A stretch of DNA of 40,613 nt from Scatosoma sp045660225 (GCA_045660225.1 JAZRDK010000007.1:1-40613), one strand, 5' to 3'. Positions 25,307 through 32,776 are shown, counted from the stretch's first letter. Notes: generated from the letters alone by a model not told the origin. Numbers and translations: made by a program.

Positions 25307-28255
25307 TTACGCGCCTAACGTCTTGTCGTAATAACAAAGCATCAACCACGAGTTGTGGATACCTTCGTATTTCACCGACATCGTAATTTCGCGCAAGATG
25401 TCAAACACTTCTTTGTCTACTGCCACGAACCCTCTATATCTGCCTTCGTTGCTCAACGAGAAGAAACCAAGTTGACGAAGTTTCGTCGTATAGTCCGTGC
25501 CGTTCACGTAGAAGGCGCGTTTTTCAGGGGGATAGTAATATTTCTTGACAGGGTTGCCGTATTCGTCCAAAACGTCTTTCATTACCGCCTTGCCGTCTTC
25601 GTCAAGGACGGGGTTGCCGTCTTTATCAAGCACGGGCTCTTGTACGACGTACTGTTCAAGCGCTTCCAAGCAAACGTCGTATATGCTTCTTGCAAAGAAA
25701 GCGGTGGGACGTTGCGTATCGAAGTAGATAACGCTACCAAGCGAGCCGTCTGCATTGAGTACGTGGTAATATCCGTCGTCTTCCGAGTACGCGTATTCAA
25801 CCGCGTTGGGGATGAACATTTCGTTGGTCGTCATATTGATACTGTACGGCCCGGTTGCACACGTTTCCAAATACGTGTGGGTCTTGCCTACGTACGAAAT
25901 ATTCACGTTGTACGCCGCGGATACGTCAAGGAAGGTGGTAAACAACATATAATACGTTTCACCGGCTTCGAAATACCAGTAGAATTCAAAGTTGCCGTCG
26001 GCAACGGTAACGCCGTTTTCGTCTTTCGTCGATTCTGCGTACGGTTTATCCGTCCAGTTGCCAAGCATCGTTTGTCTGTCGCTTGCAAACAGGAAGACTT
26101 CCGTATCCACCGCGCCCGTCGATTTTACGTGGTATACGCCCGACGTTTCGGCGATGAACTTGTACTTAAAGCCACGCGGAGTCATTGCGTAGGGTACGTT
26201 GACCGTGTTGTCGCCGACTTGCAAAGGCGCTGCCGCCGTAAAGGTAATCGTTTGCAACGGGTCGCCCATCGGCTCGGTTTGACCGTAGTGTTCGTAGTAT
26301 ACGCAAACTTCCAACCACTCTTTGTCGTGGTATTCGCCGTCCCATTTCTTGTATACGTCTACGTAACGGCACATAGTGTCCAACAGATATTTCAAATCTT
26401 CTGTAACCGCCGTATAACCGTACATCGAGTGTACCTGGTTGGCTTCCCAAGCAAATTCTTCAAGAGCGGAGTGGTAATTGACACCGTTACCTACGACGTA
26501 GTCGTAGAAGGCAAGAAGCCAAACGCTCGATTCGCTCCAAGGCGATGCGTACATCATGTTGGCATAGAGAACGGGGCCGTCCTTTTCGCCTACGTGGTAG
26601 TACTGGTCGTCTTCGTTGTATACGACGTCAACGTAGTTTCTAAACTGCGTTTTCGCATTTTCGTCCGTATTCAAATCGGTTGCCGCGTTGCGGAATACGT
26701 TTGCGTCAACATCGGGTTTATCCAAATCCGCAACCTTTTCAAGGCGCAGGTTTTTAATAAATACCGTGTCGTCGCCTGCCGTATCGCCTTCGTCTTTCAA
26801 GTATACGATACCCATCGACTGCGTCTTACCTTCCTGCCAGTCTTCAAAGACGTACGCGTGGCAGGTCTTCCAGTCGTCGCCGTTATAACCGGAAATTTCT
26901 TTTACCTTCGTGTCGTTGAGAAGAAGGTAGAAAATATCGTTGGTTGCTTCGGTATTGATTTTGTAATCGAAGGTGAGTACGTCGCCAGCCTTCACCGTGA
27001 AGTCTACGTACAAAATCGCGTAGGAATTGTGATAATTTCTATTCGACGCGTAGATATATTCTTTGTCTTCGCTGATTTTCCAAGGCCAGTTGTATTCGTC
27101 GTATTTTTCGTCGCCAAGTTCAAGACCTTCTTCTTCCTGGTAACGGAAATTGAAGTTTTTCTTTACCGCTTCGTCTTGCGTCAAAGTATCAACAAGCTGG
27201 TCGATAGGGTCGGGTTTGACGTTGGGTTTAATACGCGTGTCTTCGTATCCGCCGTCGCCACCATCGTCAGGTGCTTCGTCCGAGCCGTAAACTGTGGAAA
27301 CGTAGTCGTCGGCGACGTATCTATCAAATACCGACGTAAACGCGCTGACGGAAGGCATCGAGCCGACTTCGTTGAACACGACTACGCCGTATCTGTCCAC
27401 CATAACCGTGTGCGGAATACCGCCGACGCCAAACAAGCCTTCAAGCTGAGTGTTTCCAACGGGCGCCATATTGAAATGCGTGTACGCGTTTTGGCTTTGG
27501 AAACTGTCGACGTTCGCCTTATCGTCCGTCGTCGAAAGCGCGATGACGGAAACGGTGTCTTCGTAAAGCATCGTCGCGTTGTGCATATAGGGGAACTCGC
27601 TCTTACAAGGTCCGCACCACGTTGCCCAGAAGTTGATAAGGACAAGTTTCTTTTCCTTCAACACTTCCGAAAGCGTGTAGGGCTTAGAAACGTATTTTTC
27701 TGCGCCCTTGTCGTAAGTCGTTGCCGTCACCGTGAAGTCGTGCATGACGTCGCCAAGGCGGTACAACGAACCTGCCGCAGGCTTGCCTTCCAAAAGCGTG
27801 CCTTGCGGTTTTAAGTACACGATGGTTTCCGTGTTTTTTAACGCAACGGTGACGTAGTCTTTATCCGTCGTGTGTAAATAACCGTTGGGCAAGTTTCCAA
27901 GTTTAATGGTGTAATTGCCCACCGTTTCCACGTCGCTTTCGTTAAAGTTTGCGTTACCGGCAGAGTTGGTCGTTTTTTGCGCGATTTGCGTTTCACCGTC
28001 CATAAGCGTTACGGTTACGTTTCTAAAACCGTAGCCCGTTTCGTTTTGAACGCGTACGCGATAGACGTAGCTTGCGGGCTCGGGTTCTTCGCTGGACGTT
28101 TCTTCAGACGATACGTCTACGGAAGAAGTGGATACGTCTGCGGACGACGTGGAAGAATCTTCCTGCGTCTCGCCACAAGCGCTTCCGCCGATAGCAAACC
28201 CTAAGCAACAGGTAATCGACGCGCATAATAACAGCAGTTTTTTCAAAAGTTTCAT
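25307..28255 (-). CDS. Lipoprotein with transthyretin-like, TlpA thioredoxin and duplicated WLxxCYY modules
   Basis: A 982-aa lipoprotein, lipobox GGSAC (Cys27), with a short S/T/E linker. Residues of about 64-150 look like a carboxypeptidase-regulatory / Cna-B transthyretin-like domain (VTVTLMDGETQIA, TTNSAGNANF). About 170-330 is a TlpA/AhpC-type thioredoxin domain with active site WATWCGPCK (Cys214, Cys217) and cis-Pro motif GGIPHTVMVD. Then come an acidic beta-domain, module B (about 541-661), a PPC-like beta-sandwich (about 675-800), and module C (about 818-981, the C-terminus). Ribosome binding site GGAG is about 12 nt upstream. Second gene of the operon, 37 nt after the 140-aa gene. 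The thioredoxin part suggests reduction or isomerisation of disulfides on surface proteins; the plus-strand redox operon about 8 kb away encodes a plausible electron supply (inference). Confidence 0.85.
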   Translation of the reverse strand: MKLLKKLLLLCASITCCLGFAIGGSACGETQEDSSTSSADVSTSSVDVSSEETSSEEPEPASYVYRVRVQNETGYGFRNVTVTLMDGETQIAQKTTNSAGNANFNESDVETVGNYTIKLGNLPNGYLHTTDKDYVTVALKNTETIVYLKPQGTLLEGKPAAGSLYRLGDVMHDFTVTATTYDKGAEKYVSKPYTLSEVLKEKKLVLINFWATWCGPCKSEFPYMHNATMLYEDTVSVIALSTTDDKANVDSFQSQNAYTHFNMAPVGNTQLEGLFGVGGIPHTVMVDRYGVVVFNEVGSMPSVSAFTSVFDRYVADDYVSTVYGSDEAPDDGGDGGYEDTRIKPNVKPDPIDQLVDTLTQDEAVKKNFNFRYQEEEGLELGDEKYDEYNWPWKISEDKEYIYASNRNYHNSYAILYVDFTVKAGDVLTFDYKINTEATNDIFYLLLNDTKVKEISGYNGDDWKTCHAYVFEDWQEGKTQSMGIVYLKDEGDTAGDDTVFIKNLRLEKVADLDKPDVDANVFRNAATDLNTDENAKTQFRNYVDVVYNEDDQYYHVGEKDGPVLYANMMYASPWSESSVWLLAFYDYVVGNGVNYHSALEEFAWEANQVHSMYGYTAVTEDLKYLLDTMCRYVDVYKKWDGEYHDKEWLEVCVYYEHYGQTEPMGDPLQTITFTAAAPLQVGDNTVNVPYAMTPRGFKYKFIAETSGVYHVKSTGAVDTEVFLFASDRQTMLGNWTDKPYAESTKDENGVTVADGNFEFYWYFEAGETYYMLFTTFLDVSAAYNVNISYVGKTHTYLETCATGPYSINMTTNEMFIPNAVEYAYSEDDGYYHVLNADGSLGSVIYFDTQRPTAFFARSIYDVCLEALEQYVVQEPVLDKDGNPVLDEDGKAVMKDVLDEYGNPVKKYYYPPEKRAFYVNGTDYTTKLRQLGFFSLSNEGRYRGFVAVDKEVFDILREITMSVKYEGIHNSWLMLCYYDKTLGA
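25310..25802 (-). other. Shared lipoprotein module, copy C (C-terminus of 982-aa protein)
   Basis: Encodes about 164 residues, with SEDDGYYHV near its start, GFVAVDKEVFDILREI in the middle and NSWLMLCYYDK at its end, which is nearly the end of the protein. It carries a charged insert with GNPV/GKAV-type repeats that copy B lacks. Confidence 0.55.
26272..26632 (-). other. Shared lipoprotein module, copy B (in 982-aa protein)
   Basis: Encodes about 120 residues with EDDQYYHVGEKDGPVLYA near its start, GYTAVTEDLKYLLDTM in the middle and KEWLEVCVYYEHYG at its end. It is followed by a PPC-like beta-sandwich and then copy C. Confidence 0.55.
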
Positions 28256-28292
28256 AAAAGATTAAATCTCCAAAAAGGTTTAGGGAATTTGA

Positions 28293-28715
28293 TTATTTCA
28301 AAGTGAGAACGATGGCTTCCGTGTTGTACGTCGCGCCCGTTTCCGTTGCGCCTTCAAATTCCACCGCTTCGTTATTCTCGTCAAGGAGGTGAATTTCGTG
28401 TACCACTTCACCGGCAGGGGAAGTATAGGTTACTTCGCCGTTTGCATCCGTTTCAACGGGAGCGTAGCAGGTGTCCGCAATGCAAAGCTGAACGGATACG
28501 TTGGTTGCAGGCGAGCCGTCTGCGTTGACTACTTTGAATTTGAACGCGCTTGCCGTAGCAGGTGCTTGGCTGGACGTTTCCGTCGACGACGTTGCAGGTG
28601 CGGTGGACGAATCCGTGTTGCCACCAAGGCTAAGTTCGCAAGCCGTCATCGCGCATACGCCTGCGCAAAGACTCAAAGACGCGCAAAGAAGCGCAAGTTT
28701 TTTGATAAGTTTCAT
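28293..28715 (-). CDS. Small lipoprotein with transthyretin-like domain
   Basis: A 140-aa lipoprotein. The start is fixed by a strong AGGAGG 5 nt upstream. Lipobox MTAC (Cys26), a Ser/Thr/Ala linker, then one beta domain (about 55-140) with VVNADGSPATNVSVQL and ETDANGEVTYTSPAG, as in the transthyretin-like domain of the next protein. It includes CIADTC, two cysteines that could form a disulfide. The signal peptide (KKLALLCAS) is nearly the same as that of the 982-aa protein (KKLLLLCAS). First gene of the four-gene operon. It may be a stand-alone partner or substrate of the thioredoxin lipoprotein (inference). Confidence 0.82.
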   Translation of the reverse strand: MKLIKKLALLCASLSLCAGVCAMTACELSLGGNTDSSTAPATSSTETSSQAPATASAFKFKVVNADGSPATNVSVQLCIADTCYAPVETDANGEVTYTSPAGEVVHEIHLLDENNEAVEFEGATETGATYNTEAIVLTLK

Positions 28716-28827
28716 AATTCCTCCTCGAAATAAAAACCGTCGTTTTTTCTTTCTATATATAATTTTTTCTTAACGAGTTGATAAAAATTCGCAAAAACGG
28801 ATTGTACCCCATCGTACAGTTACAATT

Positions 28828-28856
28828 ATTTTATCATAAAAGCAAGAAAAAATCAA
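28828..28856 (-). promoter_or_regulatory. Promoter of the four-gene lipoprotein operon
   Basis: On the minus strand TTGATT (28856-28851) and TAAAAT (28833-28828) are spaced 17 nt apart, within TGATAAAAT, the same -10 form as at the subtilase and permease promoters. The 16-nt inverted repeat at 28803-28818 just downstream could be an operator. Confidence 0.7.
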
Positions 28857-28921
28857 CCGTTTTTTTTCGTAAACATAGTTTATTTTGTGTATTTTCGTGT
28901 TTTCTGGTTAAAAAATAGGCA

Positions 28922-28951
28922 AAAAAAATGCAACGGACGTTTGCCCGTTGC
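28922..28951 (-). terminator. Rho-independent terminator of nagB
   Basis: GCAACGG (28930-28936) pairs with CCGTTGC (28945-28951) around an 8-nt loop. On the minus strand the stem is followed by eight Ts (28929-28922). It lies about 80 nt past the nagB stop. Confidence 0.75.
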
Positions 28952-29027
28952 AAAAATGGTGCACTATAATATTGTAATAGAAAACGATAGGAAATTTAGA
29001 TGTTTTTAATCGATTTTTTCGTTTGGA

Positions 29028-29750
29028 TTACAAAAGGGACGCCGCGTCCTTGTCGCAGATAATCGTGACGAAGGGGTGAAGCTGTAAAACGGATGCGGGA
29101 AGGGCGGGGGTTACTTCGCCTTTTACCATGCCGTAAACGGCTTCCGCTTTGTTCTTGCCCGAAACGACCATAAGGATAGATTTCGCCTGCATAATATTCT
29201 TAATACCCATCGAAAGCGCCTGACGGGGCACTTCGTCGATGGAGTTGAACAAACGGGAGTTGTCCTTAATCGTGTTTTCCGTCAAGTCGACGAGATGTGT
29301 TACGGAATCAAAGGGGGTGTTCGGTTCGTTGAAACCGATATGTCCGTTCGAGCCAAGCCCCAACACCTGAACGTCCTGTTTCATTTCGTCAAGCAGGGCG
29401 TTATAACGGTCGCATTCCGCCTTTGCGCAGGGTGCGCTACCGCTGGGAAGGTTGGTTTTCGACTGGTCGATGTCGATGTGGTCGAAAAGGTTGGTGCGCA
29501 TAAAGTAAGCATAGCTTTGGTCGTGGTCGGCGGTCAAGCCTACGTATTCGTCAAGGTTGACGGTGGAAACGCCCTTAAAGGACACTTCGCCGTTTTTGCA
29601 AGCTTCCGCCATATAACGGTAAGTACCGATAGGGCTAGAGCCGGTTGCAAGCCCTAAAATTGCGTTGGGGTTGTTCTTCACGAGATTGATAAGAATTTCC
29701 GCCGCCTTTTTGCTCATTTCATCATAATTTTCGGTGATAATAACGTTCAT
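29028..29750 (-). CDS. nagB: Glucosamine-6-phosphate deaminase
   Basis: 240 aa, the normal length for the short Gram-positive NagB. It converts glucosamine-6-phosphate to fructose-6-phosphate and ammonia in the cytoplasm, feeding amino-sugars into glycolysis. Visible family motifs: substrate loop LATGSSPIGTYR (about 34-45), catalytic NLDEYVGL (about 66-73), and GLGSNGHIGFNEP (about 131-143) with the catalytic His. It is monocistronic, with its own promoter and terminator. The ribosome binding site is weak (GGCGGA). No nagA is adjacent. Confidence 0.95.
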   Translation of the reverse strand: MNVIITENYDEMSKKAAEILINLVKNNPNAILGLATGSSPIGTYRYMAEACKNGEVSFKGVSTVNLDEYVGLTADHDQSYAYFMRTNLFDHIDIDQSKTNLPSGSAPCAKAECDRYNALLDEMKQDVQVLGLGSNGHIGFNEPNTPFDSVTHLVDLTENTIKDNSRLFNSIDEVPRQALSMGIKNIMQAKSILMVVSGKNKAEAVYGMVKGEVTPALPASVLQLHPFVTIICDKDAASLL

Positions 29751-29785
29751 AAGATTTCCGCCTTCATTTATTTTTGTTTGACATT

Positions 29786-29814
29786 ATTATAGAATATATT
29801 TTTCGTTCGGTCAA
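29786..29814 (-). promoter_or_regulatory. Promoter of nagB
   Basis: On the minus strand TTGACC (29814-29809) and perfect TATAAT (29791-29786) are spaced 17 nt apart. The leader to ATG 29750 is about 30 nt. It is divergent from the permease promoter. Confidence 0.78.
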
Positions 29815-29868
29815 GCGTTGAGAAGGCGTAACTAAGAAATATTTTCGTGATTTTTTTCGTTGAAAATA

Positions 29869-29897
29869 TTGACAATATTTGTCGAATATGATAAAAT
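29869..29897 (+). promoter_or_regulatory. Promoter of the purine permease gene
   Basis: TTGACA (29869-29874) and TAAAAT (29892-29897) are spaced 17 nt apart, with an upstream TGA (TGATAAAAT). Confidence 0.8.
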
Positions 29898-29911
29898 CAA
29901 AGTAATCTTGG

Positions 29912-29937
29912 GAAAACGGGACGCGTTTTCGTTTTTC
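29912..29937 (+). promoter_or_regulatory. Leader hairpin of the permease gene, attenuator-like
   Basis: GAAAACG (29912-29918) pairs with CGTTTTC (29924-29930) around a 5-nt loop, followed by GTTTTTC. It sits inside a leader of about 63 nt. The leader is too short for a standard purine riboswitch, and the stem is weak as a terminator. Confidence 0.35.
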
Positions 29938-29967
29938 GAAGACAAAATTATTTTAAGGAGTGTTTCT

Positions 29968-31395
29968 ATGTCTAAGTTTACTGCTTATCTCGACAACAAA
30001 TTTGCGTTGACGAAAAAAGGCACGAGCGTTAAGACGGAAGTCATTGCTGGTTTGACAACCTTCATGGCGATGGTTTACATCCTGATGGTAAACGCAGGTA
30101 TGTTTGCTGAACTTGGCACGGTTTCCTACGGCGCAATGTACATCGTAACCGCAATTTCCGCGATTATCGGTACCGTGCTTATCGGTTTGTTGTCCGGCCT
30201 TCCCCTTGCGCAAGCACCTGGTATGGGTCTTAACGCGTTCTTCGTGTACACGATGTGTTTTGGTTTCGGTTTCTCGTATGCCAACACGCTTGTGTTCATC
30301 TTGCTTGACGGCCTTGTATTCATCGGTCTTACCGTTACGGGTCTTCGCGAAAAGATTTTCAAGGCAATTCCCGAAGAAATCAAAAAAGCGATTCCTGCAG
30401 GTATCGGTCTTTTCATTGCTTTCATCGGTCTTCAAAACGCTAAACTCGTTATCCCCAGCGCTTCCACGGGCGTTACGATGGGCAGTATGAACCTTCTCGC
30501 AGCAGACTGGTTCAGCATTATTCCCCTTATCGTAGTCGTACTTGGCGTAATCGGTATTGCAGTTCTTGCTAAGAAGAACATCAAGGGCGCAATCCTTTGG
30601 GGTATCCTTGGCTCGGCAGTTGCTTACTTTGCTATCGTTGGCGTAAGCGCGTTGTTCGGCAACGCAGCTTCGAAAGCGTTCTTTGCAAGCATTTCCATGT
30701 CCAACCCCTTCGACGCGTTCAAGGATTTCGGTACGCAGGCAGTTGGTAAAGTCTTCACCGAAGGTTTCGACTTTGGTGCTTGGATTGATGCAAACGGCGC
30801 AGGACAGTTCGTTCTCGTTTTGATTACGTCTGCGCTTGCGTTCTGCTTGGTAGATATGTTCGATACGCTTGGCACGTTGTACGGCGCTTGCAAGAGTGGC
30901 GACCTTCTCGACGAAAAGGGCGACGTTCCCAACCTTAACAAGGCAATGCTTGCTGACGCAGTTGCTACGACGGCTGGCGCTATCCTTGGTACGTCCACGG
31001 TTACGACGTTCGTTGAATCTTCCGCAGGTACGGCAGTTGGCGGTAAGACGGCGCTTACGTCTTACGTAGTTGCAATCTTGTTTGCACTTGCAATGTTCCT
31101 TTCGCCTATCGCTCAGCTTATTCCTTCCTGCGCTACGGCAACGGCTCTTATTTACGTTGGCGTACTCATGATGGGTAACGTTCGCGATATCGACTGGGCT
31201 GACCCTGCAACCGCGCTTCCCGCGTTCTTGACGATTGCAATGATGCCTTTCACCTACAACATTTCGTTTGGTATCGGCTTCGGCTTGCTTTCCTACGTTC
31301 TTATCAAGGTTTGCACGGGCAAAGCAAAAGAAGTTTCCGTTGCGACGTACGTCCTTACGGCAATCTTCCTTGCAATGTTCTTGTTCACCCACTAA
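29968..31395 (+). CDS. NCS2-family purine (guanine/hypoxanthine) permease, AzgA type
   Basis: 475 aa with about 12-14 membrane segments. The ATG at 29968 is chosen because AAGGAG lies 7 nt upstream; the open frame extends further upstream but covers the promoter. Signature motifs of the AzgA/PbuG/PbuO branch are present: EVIAGLTTFMAMVYILMVNA near the N-terminus, APGMGLNAFF, and GTSTVTTFVESSAGTAVGGKT in the core. It imports nucleobases, probably guanine or hypoxanthine, by proton symport across the cytoplasmic membrane. It is monocistronic, with its own promoter and a strong terminator. The exact substrate is not decidable here. Confidence 0.92.
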   Translation: MSKFTAYLDNKFALTKKGTSVKTEVIAGLTTFMAMVYILMVNAGMFAELGTVSYGAMYIVTAISAIIGTVLIGLLSGLPLAQAPGMGLNAFFVYTMCFGFGFSYANTLVFILLDGLVFIGLTVTGLREKIFKAIPEEIKKAIPAGIGLFIAFIGLQNAKLVIPSASTGVTMGSMNLLAADWFSIIPLIVVVLGVIGIAVLAKKNIKGAILWGILGSAVAYFAIVGVSALFGNAASKAFFASISMSNPFDAFKDFGTQAVGKVFTEGFDFGAWIDANGAGQFVLVLITSALAFCLVDMFDTLGTLYGACKSGDLLDEKGDVPNLNKAMLADAVATTAGAILGTSTVTTFVESSAGTAVGGKTALTSYVVAILFALAMFLSPIAQLIPSCATATALIYVGVLMMGNVRDIDWADPATALPAFLTIAMMPFTYNISFGIGFGLLSYVLIKVCTGKAKEVSVATYVLTAIFLAMFLFTH

Positions 31396-31408
31396 TCGAT
31401 GAACGACG

Positions 31409-31445
31409 CAACGGGCTTGGCTTCGGTCAAGCCCGTTGTTTTTTT
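31409..31445 (+). terminator. Rho-independent terminator of the permease gene
   Basis: CAACGGGCTTG (31409-31419) pairs with CAAGCCCGTTG (31428-31438) around an 8-nt loop, followed by a run of Ts. Confidence 0.9.
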
Positions 31446-31486
31446 GTAAAATAAAAAAGATTTTTCATTTTTACGGCAAAAAATCT

Positions 31487-31515
31487 TTGACAAGCCAAAA
31501 AAAATGTGATATAGT
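31487..31515 (+). promoter_or_regulatory. Promoter of tRNA-Ser
   Basis: TTGACA (31487-31492) and TATAGT (31510-31515) are spaced 17 nt apart, about 30 nt upstream of the mature tRNA 5' end. Confidence 0.75.
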
Positions 31516-31545
31516 AGTATAGCTTTTGAAAGAGAGTTGAGCCGT

Positions 31546-31637
31546 GCAGAAGTACCCAAGAGGCTCAAGGGGCTCCCCTGCTAAGGGAGTAGTATGGGAA
31601 AACCGTAGCGAGGGTTCGAATCCCTCCTTCTGCGCCA
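31546..31637 (+). tRNA. tRNA-Ser (anticodon GCU)
   Basis: 92 nt including the encoded CCA. The acceptor stem GCAGAAG (31546-31552) pairs with CTTCTGC (31627-31633), then discriminator G and CCA. The anticodon stem CTCCC/GGGAG has loop CTGCTAA, so the anticodon is GCT, reading AGC and AGU. A long variable arm (class II) and a T arm GAGGGTTCGAATCCCTC support serine. Flanked by its own promoter and terminator. Confidence 0.96.
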
Positions 31638-31668
31638 AAAAAGGACGTCCGACGGGCGTCCTTTTTTT
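31637..31668 (+). terminator. Rho-independent terminator of tRNA-Ser
   Basis: AAAAAAGGACG (31637-31647) pairs with CGTCCTTTTTT (31657-31667), with a T-run. It starts directly at the CCA end. Confidence 0.85.
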
Positions 31669-32001
31669 GGTGCAAAAGGGGAGTAAGAGAACGCTCGGAT
31701 TAACGACGGTTCGCGAGCCACGGAAACAGCAACGCAATTTTTTCTTAACGTCGATATATCGAGTGGCGACGCTTTGACGGTGATAAACCCGTTGGCAAAG
31801 GACGACGTTGATAACGTCTAAGCGGTGCGCGTTCAAAGTGCCGTTTTTCTATAAAATGTGCAAAAACAAGCCTAAAAAATCGCCTTTTCCTTTTCTCCTA
31901 AAAAACGCCAAAAATGTCGAAAGAAGGGGGCAGGTACGCGTTGAATCGGCTTTTTTGGCTAAAAAAAGAGAAAAATAATTGCAAAACCACCGCTTTGAAG
32001 G
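31669..32001. other. Intergenic stretch without a recognised gene
   Basis: About 330 nt between the tRNA terminator and the ppa promoter. No protein with a ribosome binding site and plausible composition was found on either strand. It holds a 12-bp palindrome TCGATATATCGA (31751-31762) and an inverted repeat GACGTTGATAACGTC (31804-31818). The second half is A/T-rich with poly-A runs. A small RNA cannot be excluded. Confidence 0.5.
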
Positions 32002-32030
32002 TTGCTTTGTGTAAGAAAATATGCTACAAT
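32002..32030 (+). promoter_or_regulatory. Promoter of the pyrophosphatase gene
   Basis: TTGCTT (32002-32007) and TACAAT (32025-32030) are spaced 17 nt apart, with an extended -10 TGC before the hexamer. The leader is about 35 nt. Confidence 0.65.
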
Positions 32031-32072
32031 GTATCCATACGATGAAACGGAATAAGGAGTGAGAAACGTTTT

Positions 32073-32624
32073 ATGAATATTTGGCACGATATTCCCGCCG
32101 AACGCATTACGGCGAAATCTTTCGATGCGTTTATTGAAATTCCCAAAGGCTGTAAGGCGAAATACGAGTTGGACAAAGAAACGGGGCTTTTGAAATTAGA
32201 CCGCGTTTTGTACACGTCGACGGTATACCCTGCAAACTACGGTTTTATTCCCAGGACGTTTGCCGACGACGGCGACCCGTTGGACGTTTTGGTTTTGTGT
32301 GGCGAAACCATTTACCCTTGTACGCTTGTAAAATGTTATCCCATCGGCGTTATCAAGATGATTGACGGTGGCTCGTTGGACGAAAAAGTGATTGCAATCC
32401 CGTTTGGCGACCCTACCTACAACGGTTACTACGACATCCACGAGCTCCCCAAACACGTCTTTGACGAAATGATGCACTTCTTTGAAGTGTATAAGAGCTT
32501 AGAACATAAGACGACGACGGTTAAGGAAATTTGTCACCGCGACGAGGCGCAAGAAATTATCGCGAAGTGCATCGACACCTACAAACAAATTTTTACGGGC
32601 AAAACGAAGAAACGTTGCCGTTAA
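32073..32624 (+). CDS. ppa: Inorganic pyrophosphatase, family I
   Basis: 183 aa, typical for a soluble bacterial family I PPase. It hydrolyses pyrophosphate to two phosphates in the cytoplasm, driving biosynthetic reactions such as tRNA charging. The signature DDGDPLDVLVL (about 65-75) carries the metal-binding aspartates, and the N-terminal FIEIPKGCKAKYELD and YPANYGFIPRT are family hallmarks. AAGGAG lies 13 nt upstream, rather far, but the reading frame gives no closer start. No terminator is seen after it, so readthrough toward the next promoter is possible. Confidence 0.95.
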   Translation: MNIWHDIPAERITAKSFDAFIEIPKGCKAKYELDKETGLLKLDRVLYTSTVYPANYGFIPRTFADDGDPLDVLVLCGETIYPCTLVKCYPIGVIKMIDGGSLDEKVIAIPFGDPTYNGYYDIHELPKHVFDEMMHFFEVYKSLEHKTTTVKEICHRDEAQEIIAKCIDTYKQIFTGKTKKRCR

Positions 32625-32681
32625 GACATGCTTTTTTCTTTGAAAATTTCGCAAAATAACGATATTTTTGGGAAAAGGATA

Positions 32682-32710
32682 TTGACTTTTTAGTAAAAAC
32701 GCTGTATAAT
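32682..32710 (+). promoter_or_regulatory. Promoter of the 461-aa membrane protein gene
   Basis: TTGACT (32682-32687) and perfect TATAAT (32705-32710) are spaced 17 nt apart. The leader of about 60 nt ends in CCGGAGG (32761-32767). Confidence 0.8.
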
Positions 32711-32776
32711 ATTATAAACGCGTGTATCGGGTTTGAAATAATTCGGTCTTAGGAACATATCCGGAGGTTGATATAG

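Larger units (their letters stand above)
28716..29027 (-). other. Intergenic region: lipoprotein-operon leader, promoter and nagB terminator
   Basis: 312 nt with no gene. It holds a leader of about 105 nt for the lipoprotein operon, the inverted repeat TGTACCCCATCGTACA (28803-28818) near the predicted transcription start, the promoter (28828-28856), an AT-rich stretch and the nagB terminator (28930-28951). Confidence 0.6.

Noticed and set aside
25355..27814. 819-codon frame antisense to the thioredoxin-domain lipoprotein, and a similar one at 23146-25116
   Set aside because: Same compositional cause; no ribosome binding site or recognisable protein features, while the opposite strand has clear CGPC and lipobox motifs.
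29898..29967. Purine riboswitch upstream of the NCS2 permease
   Set aside because: The leader is too short and lacks the three-way-junction core motifs.
29953..31392. 479-codon frame antisense to the purine permease
   Set aside because: Charged low-complexity translation; the sense protein has the full set of permease motifs.
31471..31836. 121-codon minus frame containing KEGFEPSLRFS
   Set aside because: This is the familiar false protein from the antisense strand of a tRNA-Ser gene.
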